A DNA stretch of 64,000 nucleotides from Fallopia convolvulus (lineage: Eukaryota > Streptophyta > Magnoliopsida > Caryophyllales > Polygonaceae). The DNA lies in assembly GCA_964016875.1 (NCBI GenBank), contig OZ024722.1:18358576-18422575 (forward strand), given 5' to 3'. The translations under genes were made by a program, and so were the position numbers. Below, piece by piece: positions 43,326 through 55,109 of this stretch. Position 1 is the first letter of the stretch. Each line of letters opens with the position of its first letter. A model generated the notes under the pieces. It had not been told where the DNA came from and did no database searches. It was given only the letters and a program-made list of their open reading frames with translations.

Positions 43326-44152
43326 TCATTGGAGCGGGGTCTTCAAAGAGTATAGTGCGAAGACATCCAATCTCTGTCCTCGTTGGCCGTGAAAGCTCCT
43401 TTTTGGGCTAAATAGTGGAGCCCAGAATCCGAAGGATAATGCGGAAGATCGGGTTGATGATGTGAGAACAGGGAGAGCGGGTGTTGTGGGGCTAATTTCT
43501 CTTGTGATATAACCCCAAGTTTCTGAAACCTTGAAGTTGTCTGGTGCGGTGTAATCACGGGAGGGGTTAGGAAAGTGGAGGAGTCTGTTGAACACGTCCA
43601 TGGTAAACTCATAATCCGCATTCCAGAGCCTGAATTTGATCTTTCCCGGGGACCTTTTACTCTTGAATTGAGTGCGAAAGGTGGCCACGAACTCAGAGGT
43701 TAGGGCCGGATAATGAGGAATCTCTTCCCACTTGAGGAGGTGAGGCACAACGAGGATGAAGAAAGCATGCTTAAGATCCTCATAAATTCCTAGTTGCGTT
43801 CCATCGACCCTTGAAAACCACCTCGTGTGGTGAGGTTTGTCGAAGACAAAGTTGTAAATTGCTCTTTGTCGATCAGTCTTCAACACCACATCATCCATGC
43901 ATGGTGGAGATGGAGATGGACTGGCTCTCTTTGTTCTCTTTCCTGCCCTTTGGTTAGCTCGGCTTGAACTTGCCATTGAAGTACCTGAGAAATTGCAAGC
44001 AAAATAAGATAAGATCCACGCATGACAATAATACACCAAAGAACCCCATACTTTGAATCGAAACAAGACATAAGCAAGTGATTTCATCATTCTAGTGGGG
44101 GTCGGTACCGAGCCTGAAGGGTCAGTATCGAGGTCCCTGGATCTTAAGATAG
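43326..44152 (-). pseudogene. ATHILA-ORF-like gene of element A, N-terminal part
   Basis: The likely start is at 43977 (MASSSRANQRAGKRTKR), with a basic Ser/Pro-rich head. It is followed by IYEDLKHAFFILVVPHLLKW, HYPALTSEFVATF and IKFRLWNADYEFTMDVFNRL. The pattern matches the plant 'ATHILA ORF-1' protein domain. The same protein is encoded by element B at 50649. The frame shifts near 43345. The MNLGYEW segment follows in another frame and is cut at 43228 by the CACTA element. The spacer 44091-44152 carries TCGGTACCGA. Confidence 0.78.
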
Positions 44153-44157
44153 CCTTG

Positions 44158-45452
44158 TGATGTCCGCCTTTTTCTCATGTTTTTAGAGTGTTTTTTTGTG
44201 TGTTTGAGTCTTTTTCTTTAGTTTTGTGTTTTATTTTGAGTCATTTGTGTAGGTTCTCGTATTTTCTTAAGATATGGAGTCTACATAAGCTTTGGTGGTG
44301 TTTTATAGGTTTTTAGAAGCTGTTTGGAGCACTTGTGAGGAGAAGAGCAAAACGAGGAGAAGCACTTAAGGAAAAGCTCAAGGAATGAAGTCTATAAAGG
44401 CATTGAAGATCAAGTTTGAGCTTGGAAATAGGTAGAGAAATTCGTTACAAGAACATAGGAAAAAAAATCGAGTCAAACGGATTTGTAATGAATCCGCTAC
44501 GCAAGTTTTACTCAAAGCTGTTCGTAGTGCTGTAACAGCTCGGTACCGAGGTGCACATGTCGATACCGAGGCACCTTGTGTCATAGCGAAGACCGAGTCG
44601 GTGCAATTAAAACATCTTTTATCCCTTTCCTTTTATGTTATTAGATAGTTTTATGGGATATATCTTATTAGAAGATTTATTTCCTTATAGATAGCTTTTA
44701 GGTAGATTAGTTTCTCTATAAATACCCTTCTCTAGCTCTTGTTTGGGGATATAACATACAACACACACACACACGATAGAGATAGAGATAGTGATAGAGT
44801 AGAGATTTGAGATTGCTTGAAGGACAAGTTTTGTTTGGATTCAAGTTGTAAGCTTTCTCTTTAATTTAATTCAGTTTTGCTTTTAATTATGGTTTTGTGA
44901 GTAGTCTCTTTCTCTAAGGTTGGGGTTAAACCCAACAATGGTTGTGTATGCTTGTTTGTGATCATGTTTTGATTGTTTTTATTGCATGATTTTATTCTCT
45001 TGTTCTTAATCCTTGAAACAAAAGTTGATAGGAAATTTCTCATTCATAGTTGAAGCGAAAGCGGAAACCTTGAATCAGAATACTCATTTTAGGGTTTTGA
45101 AGAGAAAGCGTATCTATCCTAGTTGAAGTAGAAGAGATTAGATAGTATGTTTATTGATTGAACGAAAGTTAGTTGATTTACTTGCTTAGGTAGATGAAAG
45201 TTGACACCTTTATGTGATAAAAGCATGATCTTTATGTTTCATAAGCGTTTGGCATACATAATTGTTGTTGTGGGGATACCTAAACCTTAGAATTTCTCTT
45301 CCTTGATATAAAAATCCTTGATTTTCTCTCTTGCTTGCGTGATAAGTAACAAAATTTGGTACATGACTTTCTCCCGTGGACGAACCTGACTCCCTTGTAC
45401 TCAGCGGGGTCTTAATTATAAATTTATTTATTGTCAAGAAACCCTCTCAACA
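44158..45452 (+). repeat. 5' LTR of element B
   Basis: 1,295 bp, TGATGTCCGCC to CTCTCAACA. It contains TCGGTACCGA at 44540-44549 with GTCGATACCGAGG close by, a TATA-like CTCTATAAATACCC at about 44712-44725, and an (AC)n/(GATAGA)n microsatellite at 44757-44800 that is longer than in the 3' LTR. Confidence 0.93.
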
Positions 45453-45455
45453 AAT

Positions 45456-45473
45456 TGGCACCGTTGTCGGGGA
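45456..45473 (+). other. Primer-binding site of element B
   Basis: TGGCACCGTTGTCGGGGA follows the LTR after three bases. It matches the TGGCGCCGTTGCCGGGGA site (tRNA-Asp) typical of Athila elements with two changes. Confidence 0.85.
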
Positions 45474-45569
45474 AGCAACAGTGCTTGTTTGATTACTCGT
45501 GGGTCTGGGAATAGCCCGACCCCTTTTTTTATTTTTAATTTTGTTTTCTTTTGTCTGTTTTCTCAGCTT

Positions 45570-47404
45570 ATGCCAGCGGGACGTCGCAGGCTCGAGTTTG
45601 ATAACACTGGTTATTATTCTGAACTTGAACGCACCCTTCACCGCAGAAGAAGAGGAAACCAAACCACGACGATGACTCCTGAGAGATGGCTCAACAAATG
45701 GTAGTGCTCTAGAGGCAGCTTGAAGCCACACAGATTGAGAAAACCGCTCTCCAGGAACAATTTAATGCCTATCTGAGGAATGCTAAACAGTATATGCATC
45801 CAGAACTGAGGGTGCCAAAGTCTGCAATTGTGCTTCCGGAGATAGAGAAGACTTTTGAGATTAAGTCTCAATTCATATCCTTAATTAAACGGGCTCATTT
45901 TGAAGGGAAACCTACTAAGTGCCCTATGGAACATATTAAAATTTTTCTTGATTTATGTGACACTATTGCTGCTGAAGGTGTCTCTCTAGAATATGTTCTG
46001 TCAAAAGCTTTTAGATGGTCTCTTACAAGAAAGGCCCTGAGCTGGTTAGAGAGCTTACCTCTTAAGTCTATCAAGACTCTGAAGGCTTTGTATGATCAAC
46101 TTTTGACAAAGTTCTTCCCTGCTACTAAGACAACGGAGTTAAGAAAATGTATCACCTCATACCACCAGCTGCCTAACGAGACCTTTGTGGAGACATGGGA
46201 GAGATTCAAGGAGATGCTCAGACAGTGCCCTACCCATGGGCAACCACAATATGTGCTCCAAGAAATCTTCTTCCAAGACATCAATGTTGAGACAAAAAAC
46301 GGCATCAATCTTCACACTGTTTGCGGTTTCATTGAGATGGATCCCGATGAGGCGTGGGCGTTGCTCGACAATTTGACCAACTACGATGCTATGTATGGGG
46401 CCGAGCAGCCACTTCAGCCACAAAAACGTCTCTACATCCCAAATAAAGACGAAGTTGATTCCGACGTTAAAAATCAATTCTTACAAGACGAGGTCAACCG
46501 TCTGTTGAAACGGGTATGTTTTTTGAAAACCTCTTAAATTTGTCAAGAGTGTGGCTCTTCTGCCCATAGTACTCTGCTTGCACTAACATTGAGCAGGTTA
46601 GAGCCGCTGATACATATGCTGAGATGAATTATATGAGCGGGCAATACAGAAATCCTCCTTCTAATTATGACAGGCCAAACAACTACCCGGCTTGGGGAAA
46701 TCAAAATCAAAATCAAAACTATGCATCCCCTCCTCTGGATAGACGACTCGCACCATATCGACCTCCAGGCTATCAAGAGCCACCATCCTGGGTGCAAGGA
46801 CTTCATGAAGGGATTAATGTAGTAAAAAATGAAATCAATGGAGTCCAAGCCAACCTCAATAATCAAATGAAAAGATGGGGAGAGTTCGATAATTGGTAGA
46901 AGAGCGTTGACCCACAACTAGGGAACCTAGCTGCACAAATTCTAAGGCCGCACGGGCAACTCCCGGGCCGCCTTGACGAGAACCTTAAGGACAGATAGCA
47001 CCGTACACCTCAGGAGCGGAAAGACGCTACCAGATCGTGCTGAAGCCAAGGAAAAGGACCCTGGTACTAAAGAAGATGCCTCGACCCAGATCGATAACGT
47101 GCCGAAGAGGGTCGTTACCGAGCCTAAAACACTCGGTACCAATGCTCCAACGCTCATCACCGACCCCAACCCAGTTAAGTTCTCTACACCGAGCCGCTCC
47201 CTTAGTCCTAGGCTCGATACCGATCCCAACAAGGTCCGTACCGACCCTTCCACGACACCGATCGACCCAATTTTCGATCCGGTAGCGCCACCCCTCGAGC
47301 CCCCTTTGGTTCCGAGATTGGTGAAGTCTCTCCCCTTCCCTACTAAAAAGTCTAAGGAACAAAAGGCAAGTTTAAGCGTTTTGTTAAAATTCTTTAGGGC
47401 TTAA
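45570..47404 (+). pseudogene. gag: gag of element B, broken
   Basis: ATG 45570 starts MPAGRRRLEFDNTGYYSELE but stops at 45704. The collinear frame beginning at 45686 (MAQQMVVL, then a stop) continues as QYMHPELRVPKSAIVLP, KALSWLESLP and CPTHGQPQYVLQEIFF to 46537. This is the Athila capsid-like domain, also present in element A. After a TAA the CQECGSSAHST zinc-knuckle-like segment, PSWVQGLHEGINVVKNE and HLRSGKTLPDR follow in different frames. The tail 47080-47290 encodes repeated TDP/TEP/GT units made by the TCGGTACCGA motif. At least four disruptions. Confidence 0.85.
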
Positions 47405-47439
47405 ATATCTCTATACCATTCGCTGAGGCCCTAAGCGAA

Positions 47440-48249
47440 ATGCCGGCTTACACCAAATTCTTGAAAGACATTCTTAGCAGGAAAAGGTCAATGTCCGAGC
47501 TGACAGATGAGGTCCAATCTATAGCCCTTCCGGAAAATCTAGGTGACCCAGGGAGATTTGCTATCACTATCGGGATTGGCAACCACCATTTCAAAGCACT
47601 ATGTGATTTGGGGGCCAGTGCCAGTTTACTTCCCTTATCTATTTGGTCAAAAGCTAATATAGGACCTCTAGAACCCGTTGATATGAGGATGTACATGGCA
47701 GACGAATCTAGTGTAAAGGCTATTGGAGTTGTAGATGATTTTCCCATTCAAGTGGGAAAATTCTTCATACCAAACGACTTTATTGTCCTTGATATGCCTG
47801 AAGACCCGCTTGTGCCCATTATTATAGGCAGACTATTCCTTGCTACGGCAGGTGCTCGAGTCGATGATCGAAAAGGACTCCTCACCTTTGACATAGGGGA
47901 AGAACGGGTCGAGTTCAATCTCAATCAAGCTGCCAATGACACAGCCGCAGCCGCAAAGATCGAGACACCCCATCCAGAGCTTGACATTGTTAAGTCAGAT
48001 GTTTCCCTCTCTAGTAATAACAAACATGAGAGCGCTACTAAGCCAGCTACCGACCCCCCTTGGGTCGGTACCAAACCCTTCATACAACAATATGACGAGG
48101 GAGGCGCATTTTGGCACAATACTGAGGGAGGCTTTGCTTCAGACTGGTCGATAACGACCTCATCTGCCTCGGAACCGACGCCCGCACTGATGGGTCAAGG
48201 TGAGTATTCTAACTCTAGATTCACCGTCACCGGTAATGATCATTCCTTT
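47440..48249 (+). pseudogene. Protease of element B, cut by a MITE
   Basis: Frame from MPAYTKFLKDILSRKRSMSE through ALCDLGASASLLPLSIW (aspartic protease active site, D-L-G as in Athila) and IIIGRLFLATAGARVD, to the acidic tail SNNKHESATKPATDPPW. At 48252 the MITE begins, and the protein tail resumes after it. The domain itself has no stop, but it lies apart from gag (frame change near 47400). Confidence 0.85.
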
Positions 48250-48507
48250 TACTCCCTCCGTTTCACAATACTTGTTCTTAAAGCCTTTTTTGTTTTGAAA
48301 TAGATGTTCATGTAATTTTTTTCCATTTATACCCTTGTGTATACCCCACATTACACATATCCCAAAATTTCTTCTTTTTTTGTTGAATCTCCCAAGGTAA
48401 TTGAGAAAAAACAAAGAGTATTTAATAGGGGTAATTTGGGAAGGAAAAAATTCCTTAATATGTGTGAAATTTTGTCTAAGATCAAGTATTGTGAAACGGA
48501 GGGAGTA
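48250..48507. mobile_element. Stowaway MITE inside element B
   Basis: 48252-48505 (254 bp) has nearly perfect ~29-bp terminal inverted repeats starting CTCCCTCCGTTTCACAATAC and TA duplications at 48250-48251 and 48506-48507. The interior is T-rich and non-coding. Insert plus duplication is 256 bp, which shifts the flanking reading frame by one. The frame before it (phase 1) and the one after it (phase 2) are otherwise collinear. Confidence 0.95.
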
Positions 48508-49498
48508 TCATTTTCCTACACCATTCCCTACTATTCATGCTATAGATGAGTCGAAACCTCCTTGGTTCTCGGACTTCACTAACCCCTATGTAGGAATACC
48601 AAGCATACTATTAGAGGATGAGGGACCTTTCCCTTCATCGGGCCCCTACAAGTATATCCTAGTTGCGGTCGATTATGTCTCTAAGTGGGTAGAGGCCGTT
48701 GCTACAAGGACCAATGATCCTAAAACTGTGGCTTAATTTATTAAGACTAACATTTTTCCCAAGTTTGGCGTACCAAGAGTCCTCATTAGTGATGGTGGAT
48801 CACATTTCATATAGCGGAGTTTTGAAGCACTTTTAGCTAAGTAAGGGGTATCGCATCGAGTGGCAACACCATATCATCCCCAAACTAGTGGCCAAGTTGA
48901 AGTTTCAAACAGGCAAATCAAGAGCATATTAGAAAAGACGGTTTCCCGCTCAAGGAAGGATTGGTCATCTAAACTGGATGACACTCTATAGGCTTACAGG
49001 CGGCGTATAAGACACCCCTACGCACCACTCCTTACAATTTTAGTGTATGGCAAAGCATGCCATTTGCCGGTCGAGATGGAGCACAAGGCATTATGGGCTC
49101 TCAAAGAGATCAATATGAACCTCAATGCAATAGGAGCAAAAAGATTCATGGATTTGCAAGCACTAGAGGAGTTGAGGCTAAAGGCGTACGAAAACGCCGA
49201 GATCTATAAGGAGCGTACCAAACGATGGCATGATCAAAAATTGGTGCCCAAAACTTATGAAGTTGGTGACAAGGTACTTCTCTTCAACTCTAGACTCCGT
49301 TTATTTCTAGGGAAGCTAAGGACAAGATGGAGTGGACCATTTGTGGTTCACCACATTTATCCTCACGGAGCAGTATAGTTAGTCGATAACAATGGTGCCA
49401 TCTTCAAAGTCAACGGACACAGATTGAACAAATTCTATGAGCAACCCAACCTGGAAGAAGAGATTAGAGTCACTTTGGCTCTCACATCGTCGGATTAG
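48508..49498 (+). pseudogene. Integrase of element B, stops, fused to the protease tail
   Basis: After the MITE the frame reads ESKPPWFSDFTNP and SSILLEDEG, shared with element A. It then passes directly to GPFPSSGPYKYILVAVDYVSKWVEA of the integrase core. Second catalytic Asp: LISDGGSHF. Glu: SGQVEVSNRQIK. The C-terminal part ENAEIYKERTKRWHDQKLVP, LLFNSRLRLF and RTRWSGPFVV is typical of Athila integrase. In-frame stops include 48734-48736 and 49376-49378. The final stop is at 49496-49498. The first catalytic Asp falls at the deletion junction. RT and RNase H are absent. Confidence 0.87.
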
Positions 49499-50648
49499 CC
49501 AGGTAAGTTCGTTGGGCTGACGACGTTAAAAATAGCGCTTACAGGAGGCAACCCGGTTTTAGTTTAGTTTTCTTTTCTCTTTATAGTTCTTTTTCTTATC
49601 TTTCTTTTGAGTTTTTAGTAGTATAGAAGTTTGCGGGATAGAATATTTTTGGGCTAACATGCCACAGAAATCAGGCACGAAACGACAATGAAAAAGAGTC
49701 GCCCAGGCTCGGTACCAAGCTGCGACAGAATCCAGATCGAGACGCGCGGGCAGGTAAGTAATTCTAACCTAAAAAAAATCCTCCTCCCCTAACCTTTCCT
49801 CCCACACCACCTCTACTCTAAGCCTTCAAAAACACTCACAAATCCACAAATCCCACACCAATTCTCAACTAATCTCTCAAGATCTAGCCAATTTTCATCC
49901 CTATTCCACACCACGTCGCTGTCGACCGCATTCATCCTCAAAACCCGCACCCCATTCGATACCGAACAACACCCCGTGTGTTCCTTACCGAAGCTTCATG
50001 CCCTCGTTACCCTTACAATCCAATTCTCGTTCTTCACTTTTACAACTACGATATGATTTCCTGACCCTAAACTTTTTTCTTGAAAATTCATGGTAATTTT
50101 GGGTAGTTTTCATATCTAGATCTTTGTGAAAATTCGAGATTGCGTGTCTACATTGCCATCGTGCTTCCTTATTTCTATGTTGGTGATTAATCTTGTCTGC
50201 TTTTCGGTTCTTCATGCTCAATTTACATTGAATTTTGATGATAGAAAAACATAAAGTAACTTGTTCTTGATTTGCATGATTTTCACCATGATTTTTGGAA
50301 GTTTTTGGCATGATTAGATAGGGCTTTGAGTAAGTATGCGGTTGCAAGTATTTGATTATGTGTTTTTGTGGAATCTTGCTTGAAATTGTGCTAATTGTCG
50401 AAAATTTGGGGATTAGAGATTCAGAATCCCTTGAGCAAAAGTTCTCGTCCAGGCTCGTTACCGACATGTGAGGGTCGGTACCGACCTATGATTGCCCAAA
50501 ACCAGAGCTAAAGCCAGAAACCTCGATACCGACCCTCTGGTCTCGGTATCGAGGTGGGTCGAGACCATTTTCGAATGCAAGTATGGGGTTTTTCTTGTTG
50601 ATTTAAGTGGATCTTACCTTGGTTATTTATATATTTTTCAAGTACCAA
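49499..50648 (+). other. Post-pol spacer of element B
   Basis: GCGCTTACAGGAGGCAACCC at 49535-49554 is the short conserved motif I know after pol in plant Athila-type elements. A TCGGTACCGA pair follows at 50470-50560. Otherwise the region is non-coding. The equivalent in element A is 55110-56152. Confidence 0.7.
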
Positions 50649-52150
50649 ATGGCAAGCACAAGCAGAGCCAACTCTAGGGCAGGAAAGAAGAGGAGGACCG
50701 AAAGATCTCCATCTCCTCCGAGAATGGACGAGGTCATCCTGTTGACTAGGGAGCAATTGATGATCTTCAACTCTGTCATTGAGAAGGCCAACGGCATCTA
50801 TGAGGATGTCAAGCATGCGTTCGCTATTCTCGGTGTGCCACATCTCCTCAAAAAGGAGAATGTACCTCATTATCTGGCTCTCACCGCCGAGTTCATAGCC
50901 ACTCTCCACATCAGCTTCAAGACCATGTATGTAGGAAGGATTCGATTCCGGTTAGGCAATGCTGAGCATGAGTTCACCATGGCCGAGTTCAACCTTCTCC
51001 TTGACTTCCTGAACCACTCCCGAGATTATAGAGCTCCTGATGATTTCAAGGTCACAGACATTTGGAGCTACATTTCCGAGGAAGTCAATCCGACCGCACG
51101 ACACTTCCAGGGGTTCATAGCATCAACCCCATTTTCAGGATCATTCTCCGAGTTTTGGGTGCAACCATTTGGCCCAAAAAGGAGCTTTCGAAGCCGACAA
51201 GGACGGAGGTTGGATGCCTTCGGACTATTCTTTTTTAGGTTCCCGCCCTTATGAATTTGGGGTATGAATGGCTGAAGTATGTGGAGAAGCACGAGGCTAG
51301 TTCAAAAGAGGTTTGTTGTGGCAATTTGGTAAGCCTCTTGGCGATGGCTCTCAATGTCGACCTCTCGCGCTACAACGCACACCGTCCCCAGAAACTGGAT
51401 TCAAAGTATTGGTTGTCTGCCGGCATCTTTCAGAGATATTCAGGGAGAGTAGCCACCACGGTGCTTGGACAGACCGTGGTAATAACTCAGGACAAGCTAG
51501 AGATGTTGCAGGTGCCAAACTGGTATGAAGCATAGACGTCTCAACCATTCCCCTTGGCAAAGAATCCTCAAGATGAGCCAACATTACGGGAATATGAGAC
51601 GAGATATGAGCGAGAAGGAGCTGCAATGGAAGAGGATGAGCCAGCCTCTATGGCAGGGCTCGGTATCGAGGATCCACAAGTCGGTACCGAGGCCCCAGCA
51701 CATTACGCCAACCTCGGTACCGAGCAACCTTGCCTCAGTACCGAGTACTTCGAGGCTAATACCGAGGTATTTCACTTCGACACCACGCCTGCTCATCAGC
51801 CTACCGAGCCACAATCATTCGGCATGGTGCCTTACGCTCCTTTTGTCCATCACGACCACTTCCAGCAGCACGCCCATTACCAGCCAACGCCCCAACCCAA
51901 CTACGCTAGTTTTGATGTTCCTTCATGGGCTCAAGATTTGTCTTCTCAGATGCAGCAGCTGAACTTGCATCATACTCAGCTCCACCAACGGATGAGTCAT
52001 TGGGAGGATGTGTACTCAACTCGCATGGCATTAGAGGATGCACGACAACAAAGGGCTGATGCTCGCAGGAGGATGATGGATCAGCATGTGATGGTTGATG
52101 AGGAACGCTGGCGGACGATGTACCAGTTTATGGGCAACTTTGAGCACTAA
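50649..52150 (+). pseudogene. ATHILA-ORF-like gene of element B
   Basis: ATG 50649 starts MASTSRANSRAGKKRR, followed by IYEDVKHAFAILGVPHLLKK, HYLALTAEFIATL and IRFRLGNAEHEFTMAEFNLL. These fit the ATHILA ORF-1 family. The frame shifts near 51240 (then MNLGYEWLKYVEKHEASSKE and TQDKLEMLQVPNWYEA), and a TAG lies at 51533-51535. The rest is open to 52150. It has a GTE/GIE repeat region (51659-51780) coded by four TCGGTACCGA-type motifs, then Gln/His-rich sequence and a C-terminal coiled coil. It sits where some Athila elements carry an env-like gene, but no signal peptide or membrane helix is seen. Function unknown. Confidence 0.8.
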
Positions 52151-53832
52151 TTCCCACCACCAAACCAATGATGATCTCGCTTTCAAGGATGTTGTCTTCT
52201 ACTTCGACAGTTACTTTGTGAGTTTCTTTCTTTTCCCTATCTTTTCTTATGATTTTCTTTATTACAGTGGGGACACTGTAATTTTAAGTATGTGGTAGGG
52301 AGGGAATAGAAAACTTGTTTGTTCTTGTTTGTTTTTATGTTCTTGCTTTAGTTTGTTTCTTGTTTCAGTTGTTCCTTTTCTTAAAAAGAAAAAAATCACA
52401 AAAATTTGAAAAATTCAAAAAGATTTTAGAACAGATGGATACCCTTAATCTTTTGGTTCTATGGTTGCTTTCATCTTTGCATGACCATGTAATTTCCTTT
52501 CAGCATGTTTTTGATAGTATAGCCTAAGTCTTATGATGAAATTGTTTTTATGGTAGAATAGCATATGATGAAATTGAGCATGTATAATTGTAGCATGAGT
52601 AGTTGCAATCCAACAAAAAAATGACCTTGTGAGTTCTTATTTTTAGCCTTGATTTTTCATGTGTGATTTGCTCTCTTTATGTATATTATCTCTTGGAATT
52701 GTGATAATTATCTATTTCTCAAGAGCTATATAAGATTTTTAGTTCATTACATGTGAAATCATATGATGGAGAACTTATTTTTCTTAAGCCCTATTAATCC
52801 TTACCTACCTTATCATTATCCTCTTTTTGAAGCCAATTTGAGCTTTAAAGCAGTTTATGTTTAGCTCCAAAAATTATTCCCGAGCCAATATTAGTTTGAC
52901 CCTATCCGGGGATTAGGACTTAGTGTTGGTTATTGAGATGGTTTTGTTGGGTGAGATGTGTGGTTCAAGTGTGGGGTAGTATGGGTTGGGTAAAGTAAAA
53001 GTCTTGCAGTTTATCATGTAAAAGGAGTTTGGTTCTCTAAATCCACTTGCAAAAGAAGTGAAAAGAAGAGCAAGAAAGAAAGAAAGGTGATGAGTAGAAC
53101 TCGTTACCGACCCTAATGGGTTCGGTATCGAGCTTCCCAGAGAAAAAAATGAAGATTTAAAAAGGAGGAAGAAAGAAAGAGAAAAAAAGAGCTGAATAGT
53201 GAAAAATATGCATGAGCCCAATTTCCTAAGTGTTTGTAAGCAAGATTAAGTTGGGATATTAAAGGGGTTGAAGAGAATGAGAGTTTTTGTTTAATAGTTT
53301 GAGTGAGTTTGGTATGTTCTCTTATGAAAGTTTTGGTGTTGTGTGAGTTTTTAGGAGTCTTTGATTCCCTGATAATATTAGCACCACATAGCCAAAATAT
53401 TTCCACACCTTATTGTTATTACCAAGCCCCATTACAACCCGGTCGAATGGAATCTTCTTTGAAGTTTTTCATTGAGCCTAAGTTCTCTTGATGATTTTTA
53501 TGTGTTTTGACATCTCTGGTGGAGAGTTTGGTGATATAAGTAACAATGACTATGTTGATTTTTGCATATTGGATTGAGTTGAGAGTTATTATTCTAAGCC
53601 AAATACTTGAGAGTTGAGTGAAACACATATACCTTGTGAGGTTGGATTCTTAGTTGCTTTTGCTTGAGGTTGCCATATATGTGTGATGAAGTTAGTTTCA
53701 CTTGTCTATTTATTCTACTTGTGCTATGATGTTGCTTTTTAATAAGGGCATTGACTTGATATATTTGTTGATGGTTTTGGTTCTTGTCTTGTTGATTGTT
53801 TGAGGACAAGCAAGTCTAAGTATGGGGTATTT
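52151..53832 (+). other. 3' spacer of element B
   Basis: AT-rich DNA without a gene. It is an inverted-orientation relative of 35880-37740. It carries a TACCGACCC/GGTATCGAG motif pair at about 53104-53136. It ends with TTGAGGACAAGCAAGTCTAA and the polypurine tract GTATGGGGTATTT directly before the LTR. Confidence 0.75.
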
Positions 53833-55104
53833 TGATGTCCGCCTTTTTAGTCATGTTTTTAGGGTGTTTTTTTGTTTGTTTGAGTCTTTTTCTTTAGTTT
53901 TGTGTTTTGTTTTGAATAATTTGTGTAGGTTTTCATATATTCTTAAGATATGGAGTCTACATAAGCTTTCGTGGTGTTTTATAGGTTTTTAGAAGTTGTT
54001 TGGTGCACTTTTAAGGAGAAGCGCAAAACCGAGGAGAAGCACTTAAGGAAAAACACAAGGAATGAAGTCTATAAATAAATTTAAGATCAAGTTTGAGCTT
54101 TCAAAGAGGTAGAGAAATTCGTTACAAGAACATAGGAAAAAGAATCGAGTCAAACGGAGTTGTAACGAATCCGCTACGTAAGTTTTACTCAAAGTTGTTC
54201 ATAGTGTTGTAATAGCTCGGTACCGAGGTGCACATGTCGATACCGAGGCACCCCGTGTCGTAACGAAGACCGAGTCGGCGCAATTAAAAGATCTTTTATC
54301 CCTTTCCTTTTATGTTATTAGATAGTTTTAAGGGATATATCTTATTAGAAGATTTATTTCCTTATAGATATCTTTTAGATAGATTAGTTTCTCTATAAAT
54401 ATCCTTCTCTAGCTCTTGTTTGGGGATATAACATACAACACACACGATAGAGATAGAGATTGGAGATTGCTTGGAGAACAAGTTTTTTTTGGGTTCAAGT
54501 TGCAAGCTTTCTCTTTAATTTAATTCAATTTTTCTTTTAATCATGTTTTGTGAGTAGTCTCTCTCTCTAAGGTTGGGGTTAAACCCAACAATGGTTGTGT
54601 ATGCTTGTTTGTGATCATGTTTTGATTGTTTTTATTGCATGATTCTATTCTCTTGTTCTTAATCCTTGAAACGAAAGTTGATAGGAAATTTCTCATTCAT
54701 AGTTGAAGCGAAAGCGGAAACCTTGAATCAGAATAGTCAATTTAGGGTTTTGAAGCGAAAGCGAATCTATCTTAGTTGAAGTAGAAGAGATTAGATAGTA
54801 AGTTTATTGATTGAACGAAAGTTAATTGATTTACTTGCTTAGGAAGACAAAAGTTGACACCTTTATGTGATAAAAGCATGATCTTTATGTTTCATAAGCG
54901 TTTGGCATGCATAATTGTTGTTGTGGGGATACCTAAACCTTAGAATTTCTCTTCCTTGATATAAAAATCCTTGCTTTTCTCTCTTGCTTGCGTGATAAGT
55001 AACAAAATTTGGTACATGCCTTTTTCCCGTGGATTAACCTGACTCCCCTGTACTCAACGGGTCTTGATTATAAATTTATTTGTTGTCAAGAAACCCTCTC
55101 AACA
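53833..55104 (+). repeat. 3' LTR of element B
   Basis: 1,272 bp, TGATGTCCGCC to CTCTCAACA. It is collinear with 44158-45452, with scattered substitutions and a shorter (AC)n/(GATAGA)n block. TCGGTACCGA lies at 54216-54225. Confidence 0.93.
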
Positions 55105-55109
55105 CCTTG

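Larger units (their letters stand above)
44153..55109 (+). mobile_element. Element B: Athila-like Gypsy element lacking RT and RNase H
   Basis: 44158-55104 lies inside element A in the opposite orientation, with perfect CCTTG duplications at 44153-44157 and 55105-55109. It has ~1.3 kb LTRs, a tRNA-Asp-type primer-binding site, broken gag, protease, integrase directly after the protease tail, the post-pol GGAGGCAACCC motif, the ATHILA-ORF-like gene, a 1.7 kb spacer and a polypurine tract. RT and RNase H are missing in one block. A Stowaway MITE separates protease and integrase. Confidence 0.93.

Noticed and set aside
50649..51535. A stop-start ATGA overlap shared by the ATHILA-like ORFs of elements A and B, suggesting a conserved two-gene arrangement
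   Set aside because: Upstream of the ATG the second frame of element A continues open into the domain, while B has a stop a few codons before. The simplest reading is independent frameshifts near the same spot in a once single ORF.
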